Assembly (NCBI GenBank): GCA_946902985.2
Contig: OX336388.2
Coordinates: forward strand, 1,704,535,978 to 1,704,599,977
DNA length: 64,000 nucleotides
Source of the DNA: Meconema thalassinum
Taxonomy: Eukaryota; Arthropoda; Insecta; Orthoptera; Tettigoniidae
Reading direction: 5' to 3'
Part shown: positions 32,551 to 42,379 of the stretch, piece after piece
Numbering within the stretch: the stretch's first letter is position 1
How the letters are laid out: every line of letters begins with the position of its first letter
Made by a program: the position numbers and the translations under genes
The notes under the pieces: generated by a model
Seen by the model: the letters and a program-made list of their open reading frames with translations, nothing else
The model's database searches: none
What the model was told of the DNA's origin: nothing

Positions 32551-32803
32551 TTGGTGGCCCTAACATAAATTGCCACTTGTCCTAACAACTGGGAACTGAA
32601 GGTGTTAAGAAAATCATTTGGAATACATTTGATAAAGTAATCTTTAAACGTAAAGACAATGTAGCCACAGTGTCATCCATCACTACCTCTGTTAAAGTGG
32701 AGAACAGAAGAGTAGTTGTCGATCCACTTACTATTTTCCAAAGGGTGTGCATAACCAAAAATCGGACGAAGAAATGGAAGAACATTTTAAACATGAATTA
32801 GCC
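32551..32803 (+). repeat. Internal duplication, copy 2, with an alternative 3' end
   Basis: Second copy of 31090-31345, lacking a few bases near 32590. After it the sequence differs: frame HNQKSDEEMEEHFKHELAP continues to LLELQNEPVPAAQF, a Ser/Pro-rich stretch, and a stop at 32929, followed by an AATAAAAC signal near 32983. So the gene seems to have had two alternative C-terminal parts, or two related genes were fused by recombination. Confidence 0.8.
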
Positions 32804-33036
32804 CCATTGCTAGAACTGCAAAACGAGCCTGTGCCTGCTGCTCAGTTCAAAAATTCCTCCAATAAGCCTGCACCATCGTCAGAGGAAGATTTTTTGAGAC
32901 CCAGGCCATCACAAGTAAAATTACGATGAAACCTGTTGCTTCATAGTTGTAAAATAATTTTAGATGTAACGGTTTTCTTTTGTAATAAAACAAAATAGTA
33001 CCTATGTGAACTCTCTTCTTTCATTTTTCTCAAATT

Positions 33037-33534
33037 CAATTTTTCAAGGTCTTCAGTTACATGCCACATTTGAGAGAAGCACTGGGCCTACAGGTACGAG
33101 TTAATTCTCACATTAAAGGTAAACCAATAAACTTCAAGATCATTATCACTGATATTTCTCATGGGATGAGTATTTTGGACAATATTTGTCAAATTAGGAG
33201 ACCAAAACCAACAATTTTTACTTTCTTTCAATAACAGTATCTCGGGAACTACTAAACGTACAGACCTCTCTTACGACTCAAATTGTATACAATTTAATAT
33301 ACTTGTAAACAGGTAATGACAATGTTTTCTCTCAGACGCATAGGTTAGACGAAATTGAGCAAAAACTAAAAAAAGTGCAAATATCTGGCTGTTATTTGGC
33401 TATTACACAACTAGCACAGGACTTTCGAAGTTGCAAATTTGGTTTTTTACTATTGGCAGAGGTCCAAACAACCTATAAAAAAATTACAACTACATGACCT
33501 TTTGCAAGGTCGGATGTATAATTTGACTGGACTA
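33037..33534 (-). repeat. Long inverted repeat, right arm
   Basis: Reverse-complement partner of 25046-25572. It begins CAATTTTTCAAGG about 50 bp after an AATAAA-type polyadenylation signal and ends TTTGACTGGACTA. Confidence 0.88.
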
Positions 33535-33540
33535 TAATAG

Positions 33541-34050
33541 TAGTCTAAAAGCTAAAAAATCAGATCTGTTACAAGTATTAAAGTTGAAACACAAAACTCT
33601 TGAAAAATTCAGCTTGATATCAGTGGATATTATAAAGTCACGCATAGAAATTTTGAGGCTAATATGATCTTATGTCAAGGTCACAAATATCAATGTCCCG
33701 CTCACAAAAGCAAAATTTGACATGAATAATTATGTTTTTCCTACCTTTTCAGACATAACCAATTAGAAAATAGCATTTACTTTCCAAGGACAAAAATTGT
33801 GTTACATAGTGTTATTTAAAATGTAATGTTTGGGCAAGTAATAATTGGAATCCCTGCTATGATACGCCCAAGCCATTCTCTATGGCAATGGTGGATCAAA
33901 GATGTATTAACTTGTGGTCGCAATTCACTGAGCACTCGGTGTATAATCACAACAGTGATATGTGTCAGATTGCACTAAAGGCTCATGGAACATGTGCCCA
34001 ATGTTTGAGGCAGCAAATTAATATACATACACAAACAATACACTGCAATA
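33541..34050. other. Intronic sequence, nothing recognised
   Basis: Between the long inverted repeat and the next LINE. No coding or repeat signature was identified. Confidence 0.4.
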
Positions 34051-34051
34051 T

Positions 34052-35140
34052 TGATCTCACAAAAGCCTTTGATACAGTAGATCATAAAATACTGTTGTCA
34101 AAATTAGAAAATGCTGGTGTCCGAGGTATAGCTCTAAAATGGTTCCAAAGCTACCTTCTTGGAAGAAAGCAGCATGTAGCTTTGAATAAATGCATAAGTT
34201 CAGGAAAATATATAACTCATGGCGTTCCACAAGGATCTATACTTGGACCTACATTATTCTTAATGTATATAAATGATATTGTGGAATGTAATTTGAGAGG
34301 GCATATCAAATTGTATGCAGATGATACAACTACACTGGGAAAGACATAATTGAAATCATACAAAATGTGCAACAAGATATAAATACTCTCTCACAATGGT
34401 TCCAGGCCAATAAATTAACAATGAACCTACAGAAGACCAATTACATGGTAATTTCAAAACAAAGCATGAAAGAAATCACACATGACAAAATATATATAAA
34501 TAATATTGAAATAAAAGAGGTTAATCAGGCAAAGTATTTAGGTCTAATCATCGACAAACACCTGACCTGGATTGAACACGTTGAACGAATTGCTAAGAAA
34601 CTCTCACCTGTAGTGGGGATTCTAAGGAAACTTCGGTATCTTATTCCCCTAAACCTTGTAAAACAAATCTACTATTCACTTGTACATAGCAAGCTCCAAT
34701 ATTTAAATGTTATTTGGGCTCACTGCAGGAAATCCACACTGAATGATTTAATGACTATTCAGAATAGGGCTATTAGAAACATATTTAACCTTCCTTACTG
34801 CACTCCAGTAAAAGATCTGTACATCAAAAGTAAAATTCTACCCCTCAGCATAAGTGCAGAACTCCGAGCAGCTATGCTAATATACAAGATTAAACACAAC
34901 ACAATACTCTATAGCTCTCCCTACATCTTGAACTCAGACAATCATTCTTATGGAACTAGGCATGTGAAGGACGTAGCCTTATATATCATTCACTCTTCTA
35001 AATATGGTAGAAATAGTTTCAAGTTCTCTGCATCACAGTCATATAATAAACTTCCTGATGAAGTAAAAAGTGCACCAACTTTGTCGGTATTTAAGAGGAA
35101 AACTATGGAAGTATTGTGGGAAAAATTCGATGCATCTTAA
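34052..35140 (+). pseudogene. LINE RT, C-terminal part (frameshifted)
   Basis: Starts with DLTKAFDTVDHKILLSKLEN, continues GVPQGSILGPTLFLMYINDI and KLYADDT, then loses the frame through a 7 bp deletion relative to the copy at 36087-39104. It resumes as the 257-codon frame from 34367 (QQDINTLSQWFQANKLTM) to the stop at 35140. That part is the RT thumb and C-terminal domain (NQAKYLGLIID, FKRKTMEVLWE). The host-like open frame upstream (33882-34050) does not belong to the element. Confidence 0.85.
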
Positions 35141-35398
35141 TACATCAAATAAGTTAAGTTATGTATAAGATTAAAAATCCTAAGTGCTTATCATTTTAAG
35201 GGACCTTGGTCTAAACAATCTTAGATATGGTATCAACCTTATAATAGGCCTATGTCCTTATTCATCAATTTGTGTTACCTTCAGAATTTTCTTCCTTGGT
35301 GTGTAAACACACATATTACTGTACAATTCCTCTGTACGAGCCTATGGCTCTTTGGAATTAATTGAATAAAATATCTATCTATCCTAAAAAAAAAAAAA
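34052..35398 (+). mobile_element. 5'-truncated CR1/Jockey-type LINE copy
   Basis: Nearly identical, in the opposite orientation, to the 3' 1.3 kb of the LINE at 35801-39415, including the 3' UTR ending GAATAAAATATCTATCTATC, and followed by 12-13 A residues. Truncation falls within the RT domain at the start of IDLTKAFDTVDH. A 7 bp deletion near 34326 shifts the frame right after the catalytic YADDT. Confidence 0.88.
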
Positions 35399-35476
35399 GT
35401 ATACAAATTTGGAATGGAATTTAAATCAAAATCTTTGATTATAATAAAAGCCAGTTTGAGATCGTCTGAGTTACAA

Positions 35477-35788
35477 AAAACCAAATCCTGTGGCACTACA
35501 TCCCATGTAGGGTCTAGGTCTACCAAGCGACCGCTGCCCAGCCATTTAGCCTCCAGATTGTGGGGCGACGCGTGGTCAGCACTTCTGGTCCCCTCAGCCG
35601 TTAATCTCAGTTTTCGTGACCGGGGCGCTGTCTCACTGTCAGACAGCTACTCAATTGTCCTCATGAGACTGAGTGCACCCTGTTCCAGCCCTCACGTCAG
35701 TTTCTAAAATCCCTGACAGAGCCAGGAATCGAACCCAGGACTCCGGGTGAGAGGCAGGCGTGCTACCACAACGCCACGGAGCCCGCGC
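35477..35788 (-). mobile_element. tRNA-derived SINE (family B), well preserved
   Basis: Flanked by the 12 bp duplication TCTGAGTTACAA at 35465-35476 and 35789-35800. On the minus strand: GGCTCCGTGGCGTTGTGG, an A-box-like GTGGTAGCACGCC, a B box GGGTTCGATTCC, then the body shared with 12025-12290, and a GGTTTTTT end. RNA polymerase III would transcribe it from the internal boxes. Confidence 0.9.
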
Positions 35789-35797
35789 TCTGAGTTA

Positions 35798-35848
<51 letters not shown>

Positions 35849-36086
35849 AATAGATAGATATTTTATTCAATTAATTCCAAAGAGCCATAGGCTCGTACAG
35901 AGGAATTGTACAGTAATATGTGTGTTTACACACCAAGGAAGAAAATTCTGAAGGTAACACAAATTGATGAATAAGGACATAGGCCCATTATAAGGTTGAT
36001 ACCATATCTAAGATTGTTTAGACCAAGGTCCCTTAAAATGGTAAGCACTTACGATTTTTAATCTTATACATAACTTATTTGATGTA

Positions 36087-39000
36087 TTAAGATGCATCGA
36101 ATATTTCCCACAATACTTCCATAGTTTTCCTCTTAAATACCGACAAAGTTGGTGCACTTTTTACTTCATCAGGAAGTTTATTATATGACTGTGATGCAGA
36201 GAACTTGAAACTATTTCTACCATATTTAGAAGAGTGAATGATATATAAGGCTACGTCCTTCGCATGCCTAGTTCCATAAGAATGATTGTCTGAGTTCAAG
36301 ATGTAGGGAGAGCTATAGAGTATTGTGTTGTGTTTAATCTTGTATATTAGCATAGCTGCTCGGAGTTCTGCACTTATGCTGAGGGGTAGAATTTTACTTT
36401 TGATGTACAGATCTTTTACTGGAGTGCAGTAAGGAAGGTTAAATATGTTTCTAATAGCCCTATTCTGAATAGTCATTAAATCATTCAGTGTGGATTTCCT
36501 GCAGTGAGCCCAAATAACATTTAAATATTGGAGCTTGCTATGTACAAGTGAATAGTAGATTTGTTTTACAAGGTTTAGGGGAATAAGATACCGAAGTTTC
36601 CTTAGGATCCCTACTACAGGTGAGAGTTTCTTAGCAATTCGTTCAACGTGTTCAATCCAGGTCAGGTGTTTGTCGATGATTAGACCTAAATACTTTGCCT
36701 GATTAACCTCTTTTATTTCAATATTATTTATATATATTTTGTCATGTGTGATTTCTTTCATGCTTTGTTTTGAAATTACCATGTAATTGGTCTTCTGTAG
36801 GTTCATTGTTAATTTATTGGCCTGGAACCATTGTGAGAGTGTATTTATATCTTGTTGCACATTTTGTATGATTTCAATTATGTCTTTCCCAGTGTAGAAG
36901 ACATTTGTATCATCTGCATACAATTTGATATGCCCTCTCAAATTACATTCCACAATATCATTTATATACATTAAGAATAATGTAGGTCCAAGTATAGATC
37001 CTTGTGGAACGCCATGAGTTATATATTTTCCTGAACTTATGCATTTATTCAAAGCTACATGCTGCTTTCTTCCAATAAGGTAGCTTTGGAACCATTTTAG
37101 AGCTATACCTCGGACACCAGCATTTTCTAATTTTGACAACAGTATTTTATGATCTACTGTATCAAAGGCTTTTGTGAGATCAATAAATAACCCAACTGCA
37201 ATATTATTTTTGTCAATAGTTTCTTGTAGCATTGTTATTAGGTCAATAGTTGCAGCCTCAGTACTAGATTTTTCCCTGAATCCATATTGCATATTATGAA
37301 AGAATGTATTCTTGTTCAGAAATGAAAGCAATCTTGTTTTTACCACTTCTTCCAGAATTTTTGAAACTACCGATAAAATAGAAACAGGTCTATAATTATT
37401 TGGATTTCTTTTGTCACCACCCTTAAATATAGGAACTACTTTGGCCACTTTTAAGTCATCTGGTATCATGCCAGTAACTAAGGACTCATTAATCATTTCA
37501 ACCAAGATTTTAATAAATGATTGCATATTGTTTTTAATGAAATTTGTCTTGATCCTATCTAAGCCACAGCTCTTTTTATTCTTTAAATTTGTGATGATGG
37601 ACTTGACCTCTGCTTCATCTGTTGGATATAAGTAGAGGGAATTTGACTGCTTGTGGTCCTTACTGAGGATTTCCTTCTGTTCAGGAATAGCTTTTGCTAG
37701 ACTTCCAGCAATGTTTGTGAAGAACAAGTTAAATGATTCACATAGCTCTTGATTGTCTGTGATAATTTTGTTGTCTATTTCAAGTGAAGTGCATGTCTCA
37801 ACTGTTGGCTTTTTGTTGTGTATGATTTCTTTGATAGTCTCCCAAGTTTTATTGGAATTGTTTCCATATGTTCTGAATTTTTCTGAGTAGTAATTTGACT
37901 TTAGTCTTCTTTTTAAGTTTGTTACACTATTCCTGCATCTACAGTATTCTTGGTTCATATCATTATTATTTTTGTGAAGGGGATTTTTGAGCTTTGCATG
38001 CAGAGTGTCTCGTTGTTTCATAAGTGTAAGGAGTTCAGCTGTGACCCATGGTAAGTTAGTAGTCTGTCTTTTATTGTTAGTTTTGTTTGTTATTTTTCTT
38101 TGACTATGCTTGTTCCTTAGATTCAATTGTTTGATGAAAGAGTTATATAGAGAGTTAACAGTACTGTTTGCATCATTATGGGAATCAGCGTTTATAGATA
38201 TATTAGTTTCAGGAGTGTGTTGCCTATCCCAAGAGTCCTCGTGTGTTGTTGATTTTGTCGAGTTATGTGACTGAGTGTACGTGCTATAATTGGTCTTGGA
38301 AATATCAAGAATTAATATACTGTGATCACTAATATCATTGCTGACATTTGATATTTTATAACTTAATTCTGAATTGTTTAGTGACACGTGATCTATTAAG
38401 GTAGCTGCAGTGTCACAAAGTCGTGTAGCATATTTAGTGTTGCACTGTTTAAACCCATAGCATGCTATTAGATTTAGATATTTCCTTCTTAATTGATCAT
38501 CAGCTAGGATATCAATGTTGGTATCTCCGAGGAAGATGCATAATTTATTGTTTATCTGGCTAAGAAAACTTTCAAATGAATTTAAGAAGGGTATGGCATT
38601 GCTTCTATTGGGGTTATATGCTGCAATAATATCAATGCTTTTATATGTTGGCCTATTACTTTTAACATCATCTCTGAATACCTCAATCCACATCAAACTA
38701 TGATTCATTTCACACTTTCTTTTAACATTCACTTTCCATTTGTGTGATACATAAATACCCAGACCCCCACCAACTTTGTCATCTCTATGAGCAAACACAC
38801 TTGTGAAATTGTTGAAGTTATAAAAATCTGCCTCATTACTTTTCACCCAGGTTTCTGTAACTACCAATACATCTATCTGGCCTATCATTTGCAAGAGAAT
38901 TTCAATGTCATCAAGCTTATTCCGAATACTTCTGCTATTAATGTACAAACACCTAACCTCTCCACCTAATTCTAATGAGTTTATGCATGCACTTATATTA

Positions 39001-39104
39001 CAGTCCTGTTGCATGAACTCATTCAAAGAGTTGTACTTATGTTCACTGCACTGTACTTCACCTAGGTGTCCACTTGTAGTCAGCGCTTTCTTCTCTCTAA
39101 ACAA
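36087..39104 (-). CDS. LINE ORF2: endonuclease and reverse transcriptase (intact)
   Basis: 1,005 codons without a break, starting MFREKKALTTSG. The AP-type endonuclease comes first: LYINSRSIRNKLDDIEILL, VVTETWVK, GGGLGIYVS, IIAAYNPN, LGDTNIDIL, LIDHVSLN and NDISDHSILIL. A linker follows, then the RT domain: LDRIKTNFIK, VVPIFKGGDKRNPNNYRPVS, LFIDLTKAFDTVDH, GVPQGSILGPTLF, and the catalytic YADDTNVF. A thumb and C-terminal region close the protein (FKRKTMEVLWEIFDAS). The product nicks the target and performs target-primed reverse transcription. The start is plausible because the esterase-like ORF1 ends 27 bp upstream. It is the longest and best-preserved coding sequence in the window and may still supply activity to truncated copies. 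Confidence 0.92.
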   Translation of the reverse strand: MFREKKALTTSGHLGEVQCSEHKYNSLNEFMQQDCNISACINSLELGGEVRCLYINSRSIRNKLDDIEILLQMIGQIDVLVVTETWVKSNEADFYNFNNFTSVFAHRDDKVGGGLGIYVSHKWKVNVKRKCEMNHSLMWIEVFRDDVKSNRPTYKSIDIIAAYNPNRSNAIPFLNSFESFLSQINNKLCIFLGDTNIDILADDQLRRKYLNLIACYGFKQCNTKYATRLCDTAATLIDHVSLNNSELSYKISNVSNDISDHSILILDISKTNYSTYTQSHNSTKSTTHEDSWDRQHTPETNISINADSHNDANSTVNSLYNSFIKQLNLRNKHSQRKITNKTNNKRQTTNLPWVTAELLTLMKQRDTLHAKLKNPLHKNNNDMNQEYCRCRNSVTNLKRRLKSNYYSEKFRTYGNNSNKTWETIKEIIHNKKPTVETCTSLEIDNKIITDNQELCESFNLFFTNIAGSLAKAIPEQKEILSKDHKQSNSLYLYPTDEAEVKSIITNLKNKKSCGLDRIKTNFIKNNMQSFIKILVEMINESLVTGMIPDDLKVAKVVPIFKGGDKRNPNNYRPVSILSVVSKILEEVVKTRLLSFLNKNTFFHNMQYGFREKSSTEAATIDLITMLQETIDKNNIAVGLFIDLTKAFDTVDHKILLSKLENAGVRGIALKWFQSYLIGRKQHVALNKCISSGKYITHGVPQGSILGPTLFLMYINDIVECNLRGHIKLYADDTNVFYTGKDIIEIIQNVQQDINTLSQWFQANKLTMNLQKTNYMVISKQSMKEITHDKIYINNIEIKEVNQAKYLGLIIDKHLTWIEHVERIAKKLSPVVGILRKLRYLIPLNLVKQIYYSLVHSKLQYLNVIWAHCRKSTLNDLMTIQNRAIRNIFNLPYCTPVKDLYIKSKILPLSISAELRAAMLIYKIKHNTILYSSPYILNSDNHSYGTRHAKDVALYIIHSSKYGRNSFKFSASQSYNKLPDEVKSAPTLSVFKRKTMEVLWEIFDAS

Positions 39105-39130
39105 TAAGATATCATCACTCGTTCTAGCAA

Positions 39131-39415
39131 TTAGTTTTCCGAGAGTAAAAACTTGGCAACTCTGTTTAAAAGTTTTCCAAATTTCATTGTTCCTCTTCTA
39201 TTGAGGTGGAGACCATCATAAGCAAGGTCCCTGTCTTGTAACCAAGAGTTCCCTTCTAAAAAAATAATGTGTTTTTCACTACACAACCAATCCAGTGTTG
39301 AATTCACTGCATTAATGTATCGTGGGTCTATGTCACGTCTTTGTAATACACCACTAACACACACTTTTGAACTTGGAAAGGCACTTTTCACTTCGTACAA
39401 TACATGTTGTAATTT
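39131..39415 (-). pseudogene. LINE ORF1 C-terminus, SGNH-like segment
   Basis: The frame ends DLAYDGLHLNRRGTMKFGKL followed by LNRVAKFLLSEN. The DGLHLNxxGxxxL block is the conserved C-terminal end of the SGNH-hydrolase-like (esterase) domain found in ORF1 of CR1-type LINEs, holding the catalytic Asp and His. The catalytic Ser block would be upstream and is lost through 5' truncation. It precedes ORF2 by 27 bp. Confidence 0.72.
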
Positions 39416-39648
39416 TCAATCTCTAGCATAGAGTTGTGATAATATCCTGCATTAAAAGTTGTTTCTTCTTTTATTCTCATATTATTTTAAATAATTCTAT
39501 TTGGAAGTTATAAACAATTTGTATTAGTATTCACTACATTCAAACTGAATGTTTTTTCTTCACATCAGTTTTATATAAGTGCCCTATCATTTCAAGTATT
39601 TAATCATATTATTAATAACTTTATTGATCACAATGGTCTATTTGAGTT

Positions 39649-39722
39649 GTTACATGTTCACATTTCACATTTCTTTGAAGGTACTGTTTTGTTACATGTT
39701 CACATTTCACATTTCTTTGAAG
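39649..39722 (+). repeat. Tandem duplication, 42 bp spacing
   Basis: The phrase TTACATGTTCACATTTCACA with TTTCTTTGAAG occurs twice, 42 bp apart, giving the repeated peptide YMFTFHISLK in one frame. No function is evident. Confidence 0.85.
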
Positions 39723-39926
39723 TTTGTACTGTTTGGTTCTTGCGACCTGTCCAGTACCTCTTCATTCGATTAGATCATAATTTTCTTAATTCGCCTGAAA
39801 TATTTATTAGCATCTGTTTGTCATTTCCCATGAAAATTTGTGAATCTGAAGAAGGGTGTTAATTTTATCTTTATTCTCTGTATCTGCTATCTTGAAGCCA
39901 ACTGTTTTGAGGTTATATACCATATT

Positions 39927-40092
39927 GTGGGGTTTGAAGCCATTTTTTCAGTGTTGCCTTAGTAAACAAGAGTTTACATGTATTTATTAATTTATTAATA
40001 AATACATGTAATTTATTTCAGCATTAGGGCATAACCCAGCTCTTTTGGGTAGGCTACATTCGTGTTGACCGACTGAAAAACACTAAACTCTT
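39927..40092 (+). mobile_element. Miniature Penelope-end insertion
   Basis: Both ends match the large composite at 825-5395: the left part (GTGGGGTTTGAAGCC to AACAAGAGTTTA) equals 829-893, and the right part (CAGCATTAGGGCATAAC to CGACTGAAAAACACTAAACT) equals the outer end at 5326-5393. Between them lies only a TATTTATTAATTTATTAATA palindrome; the hammerhead and ORF are gone. A 15 bp duplication, GTTATATACCATATT, at 39912-39926 and 40093-40107 shows that this 166 bp unit inserted by itself. Confidence 0.85.
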
Positions 40093-40212
40093 GTTATATA
40101 CCATATTTGTTTGTTAATTCATTTAGGGGTTTTGTGACATTGTGATCATTAAGCCCCATGTACTGATAACCTGTGTATATTTTTGGCTTCTACAGCAGTG
40201 TCATCATCATCA

Positions 40213-41188
40213 TCATCTTCCATTTTCTGCTCCAGCAAGCCGAGTACGGGTACAAATGAGCCTCTTCCAGTTTGTCCGGTCCTCCCACACACTGCGCTCC
40301 AATTTCTTCTGCCAATCTGCATCTCTCTTGGCCAAGTCTCTCCAGATTTGCTTCTTCCAAATGTCTGGAGGCCTTCCCCTTAATCTATCTAGGATGACCT
40401 GGTCAAAGTATAATCTTGGTGTTCTGCCAGGAGCCATTCACTTTACATGCCCATACCATTTCAATCTAGATAGTTCTGGTGTGTCAAGCAAACTTCTCTT
40501 CAAATTGAGCTGTTGTCTAATTTCCTCATTTCATATTTTATCTCTCCTGGTCTTCATTTCATTTCATCAGCTTGAAGTCTGCTACTGTCAGGTGCTGTTA
40601 AGTGGCTGCTTCAAGTCCATAAGTCAATATTGGCATGAGATAGGTTTTGTAAAGTGCGATTTTGGATGTTAGAGGAAAGGATTCATCCCACAATAAATTG
40701 CATACAGAGTGATAGAAATGTGATGCCGTATGTACTCTATTCATGATTTCATTTGTAATGGCGTTATCCGCAGAGACATAGCTGCCCAAATACCTAAAAT
40801 TACCAATAATATTTATACAATCATCACCAAGTCTGAGATGGATATCTTTGGGCTTCCTACTCATTACCAAGCCAACTGTCTTCAGTCGGCTGATGCTTAG
40901 TCCCTTCTTATCGAACTCTGACCTCCAAAGATCTAGTTTCATTTGTACTTCCGTTTCATGACGTAATCATTTTATCTATCTTCTTTACAGCTTTTATTAC
41001 CTCATCCATAATATTAATGAAGAGTAGTGGGGATAGACAACTACAGTACCTTGTTGAACACCACTCTTGGTTTCAAACCACTCTGATCTGTTGGTTTGGA
41101 CTTGAACACAGCTCCTTGTCTCCTGGTAGAGATGTCTGACACGGGTAATAATATCTTCAGGCACATCCTTTCCCAGGGTGTCTACCAA
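40213..41188 (-). pseudogene. LINE RT and C-terminus, broken
   Basis: Three minus-strand frames cover the end of RT: 41188-40997 (HLYQETRSCVQVQTNRSEWF and GVQQGTVV), 40942-40598 (NIIGNFRYLGSYVSADNAIT and MPILTYGLEAAT of the thumb) and 40437-40213 (FDQVILDRLRGRPPDIWKKQ, then WEDRTNWKRL at the C-terminus). The FADD segment between the first two is lost in a gap of frames near 40970. At least two frameshifts are present. The start of RT is across the insertion, near 46130-46480, with IVVFLDVEK-like sequence. Confidence 0.75.
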
Positions 41189-41820
41189 CTCATCTTAAAA
41201 GAATTCCCTGATTATTCCCTGATTTTTCCAGAATTAATGAGAGAATTCCCTGAGTAAAAGAATGCTAAACATTCGTCCGGGAACGGGAAGTGTGATGAAA
41301 CGCACGCTATTTTTGGTTGGTTTTAAGCGCTCTCCAGGAACAAGAAGCAAAATGTAATCCAGGAAAGCAAAAGGAAAATAGAATTAAGTTTTATGTTTTC
41401 TGTTCTCGGAAATTCCAGGATCCAAACAGATGTGAGCAATGGCGGCACAAGGGAAACAGTTGTGAAAATAAATTTATTTCAATAAGTGAACTTGTTGTCC
41501 AGTAAAATAAGCAAGGTCTATTAAATCATACTGCTTTCACTACAGTAAATGCCTCCAATAAAAGGGACAAAGGAAGGTTGAATACACACATCAAGGTGTC
41601 ACCATATGAGTGGAATCATCTTAGACCAATATTTAATTTGTAAAACCTTTCATTACCATTGAAATCACTAATCTACGTCGCAGGTATGATATTCGGTAGC
41701 ATAAGTCTGAATATAAGCCTATACAGTAATTTACACATATCCAAGGGACGAAGGGAGGCATATTCAAAGTTCTCACTCTGAATTAGGTCCACCTCGTCAT
41801 GACAGATGTAATTGAGTAAT

Positions 41821-42291
41821 CATCATCCAAGTCCCACTCCAGCCACCCGGGTGTGGTTTACAAGCCTCCTCCACTCCTTTCTGTCCCTCCATTTTTCCTG
41901 TTCCATCACTTCTGCCACATCCAACCCAGCTTCTCCAATGTCCTTCAAAATTTGGTCCAACCACCTTCTTCTCGGTCTTCCAACTGGTCTCTTACCCTTG
42001 ACTTCTCTTTCTAATTCCCTTTTTGCTACTCTTTCTTTACCCAATCTTTTGAAATGTCCGAACCAACGTAACCTTGCTTTCTGTATCTTCTGATTTGACG
42101 GTTCCATATTTAACTCTTCTCTGATTTCAATATTTTGAATTCTATCCCTTGTTGTCTTTTTAGCTGAAGTTCTTAAAATTTTCACTTCTACTGCTTGTAT
42201 CTTACTATTTTGCCTTTTATTCGTTACCAGTGTTTCCAGTCCATATGTTACAATTGGTATGAAATACTGTTTATATAATATTAATTTCGTC
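41821..42291 (-). pseudogene. LINE C-terminal fragment inside the transposon
   Basis: A 156-codon minus-strand frame starts MTKLILYKQYFIPIVTYGLE (RT thumb), continues IQAVEVKILRTSAKKTTRDR, RLRWFGHFKRLGKERVAK and RPVGRPRRRWLDQILKDIGE, and ends near AGVGLG. It is a different family from the LINE around it. The imperfect duplication AATTGAGTAAT / AATTTAGTAAT at 41810-41820 and 42292-42302 shows a separate 5'-truncated insertion. It keeps neither catalytic RT residues nor endonuclease. Confidence 0.82.
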
Positions 42292-42328
42292 AATTTAGTA
42301 ATTTATAAATACATTTAAATGAAGGAAA

Positions 42329-42378
42329 TCATTATGAATGATGTTTCGACAGGCCAGAACACACCATTATCAGTCTAA
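42329..42378 (-). ncRNA. Degenerate hammerhead-like motif
   Basis: Minus strand: GACTGATAA, T, then GG...CC-type stem, TGTC, GAAAC, AT and a C. The invariant G of CTGANGA is A here, so it would not cleave. It is of the same layout as the motifs at 5255 and 8894. Confidence 0.25.
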
Positions 42379-42379
42379 A

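Larger units (their letters stand above)
25046..33534 (+). mobile_element. Long-TIR element carrying a PIN-like/CXC gene
   Basis: Two inverted copies of a sequence of about 500-530 bp (25046-25572 and 33037-33534), about 80-85 percent similar by eye, end the unit with GTCCAGTCAAATT and its mirror. TA dinucleotides sit at both borders, but the duplication is not certain. The right repeat starts just after the 3' end of the only element-type gene inside (30678-32550 plus its partial duplicate), which suggests that gene belongs to the element. A LINE, a minisatellite and SINE-like repeats expanded the left half later. Original length would have been roughly 4 kb. I do not know a named superfamily with this combination. 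Confidence 0.6.
35801..39415 (-). mobile_element. CR1/Jockey-type LINE with intact ORF2
   Basis: The poly(A) tail is the T run at 35801-35844, then a 3' UTR, a complete ORF2 (39104-36087) and the end of ORF1 (39415-39131). The 5' end is truncated inside ORF1. The tail joins the right duplication of the neighbouring SINE directly, so the two insertions share a breakpoint. The family is the same as 34052-35398. Confidence 0.9.

Noticed and set aside
33882..34050. Start of the plus-strand frame at 33882 as part of the LINE
   Set aside because: The sequence before 34052 does not match the full-length copy at 36087-39104; the frame only happens to run into the truncated RT.
39927..40092. Short DNA transposon with ACAAGAGTTTA inverted ends
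   Set aside because: The ACAAGAGTTTA/TAAACTCTTGT pairing is internal; the flanking 15 bp duplication and match to the large element show it is a Penelope-like derivative.
40142..42093. Plus-strand frames rich in His, Ser and Phe (40142-40672, 41812-42093)
   Set aside because: Antisense shadows of LINE C-terminal sequence, with the (CAT)n tail read as His.
42329..42378. Active hammerhead ribozyme at 42.3 kb
   Set aside because: The invariant G in CTGANGA is replaced and helix II is poor; only the general layout is retained.
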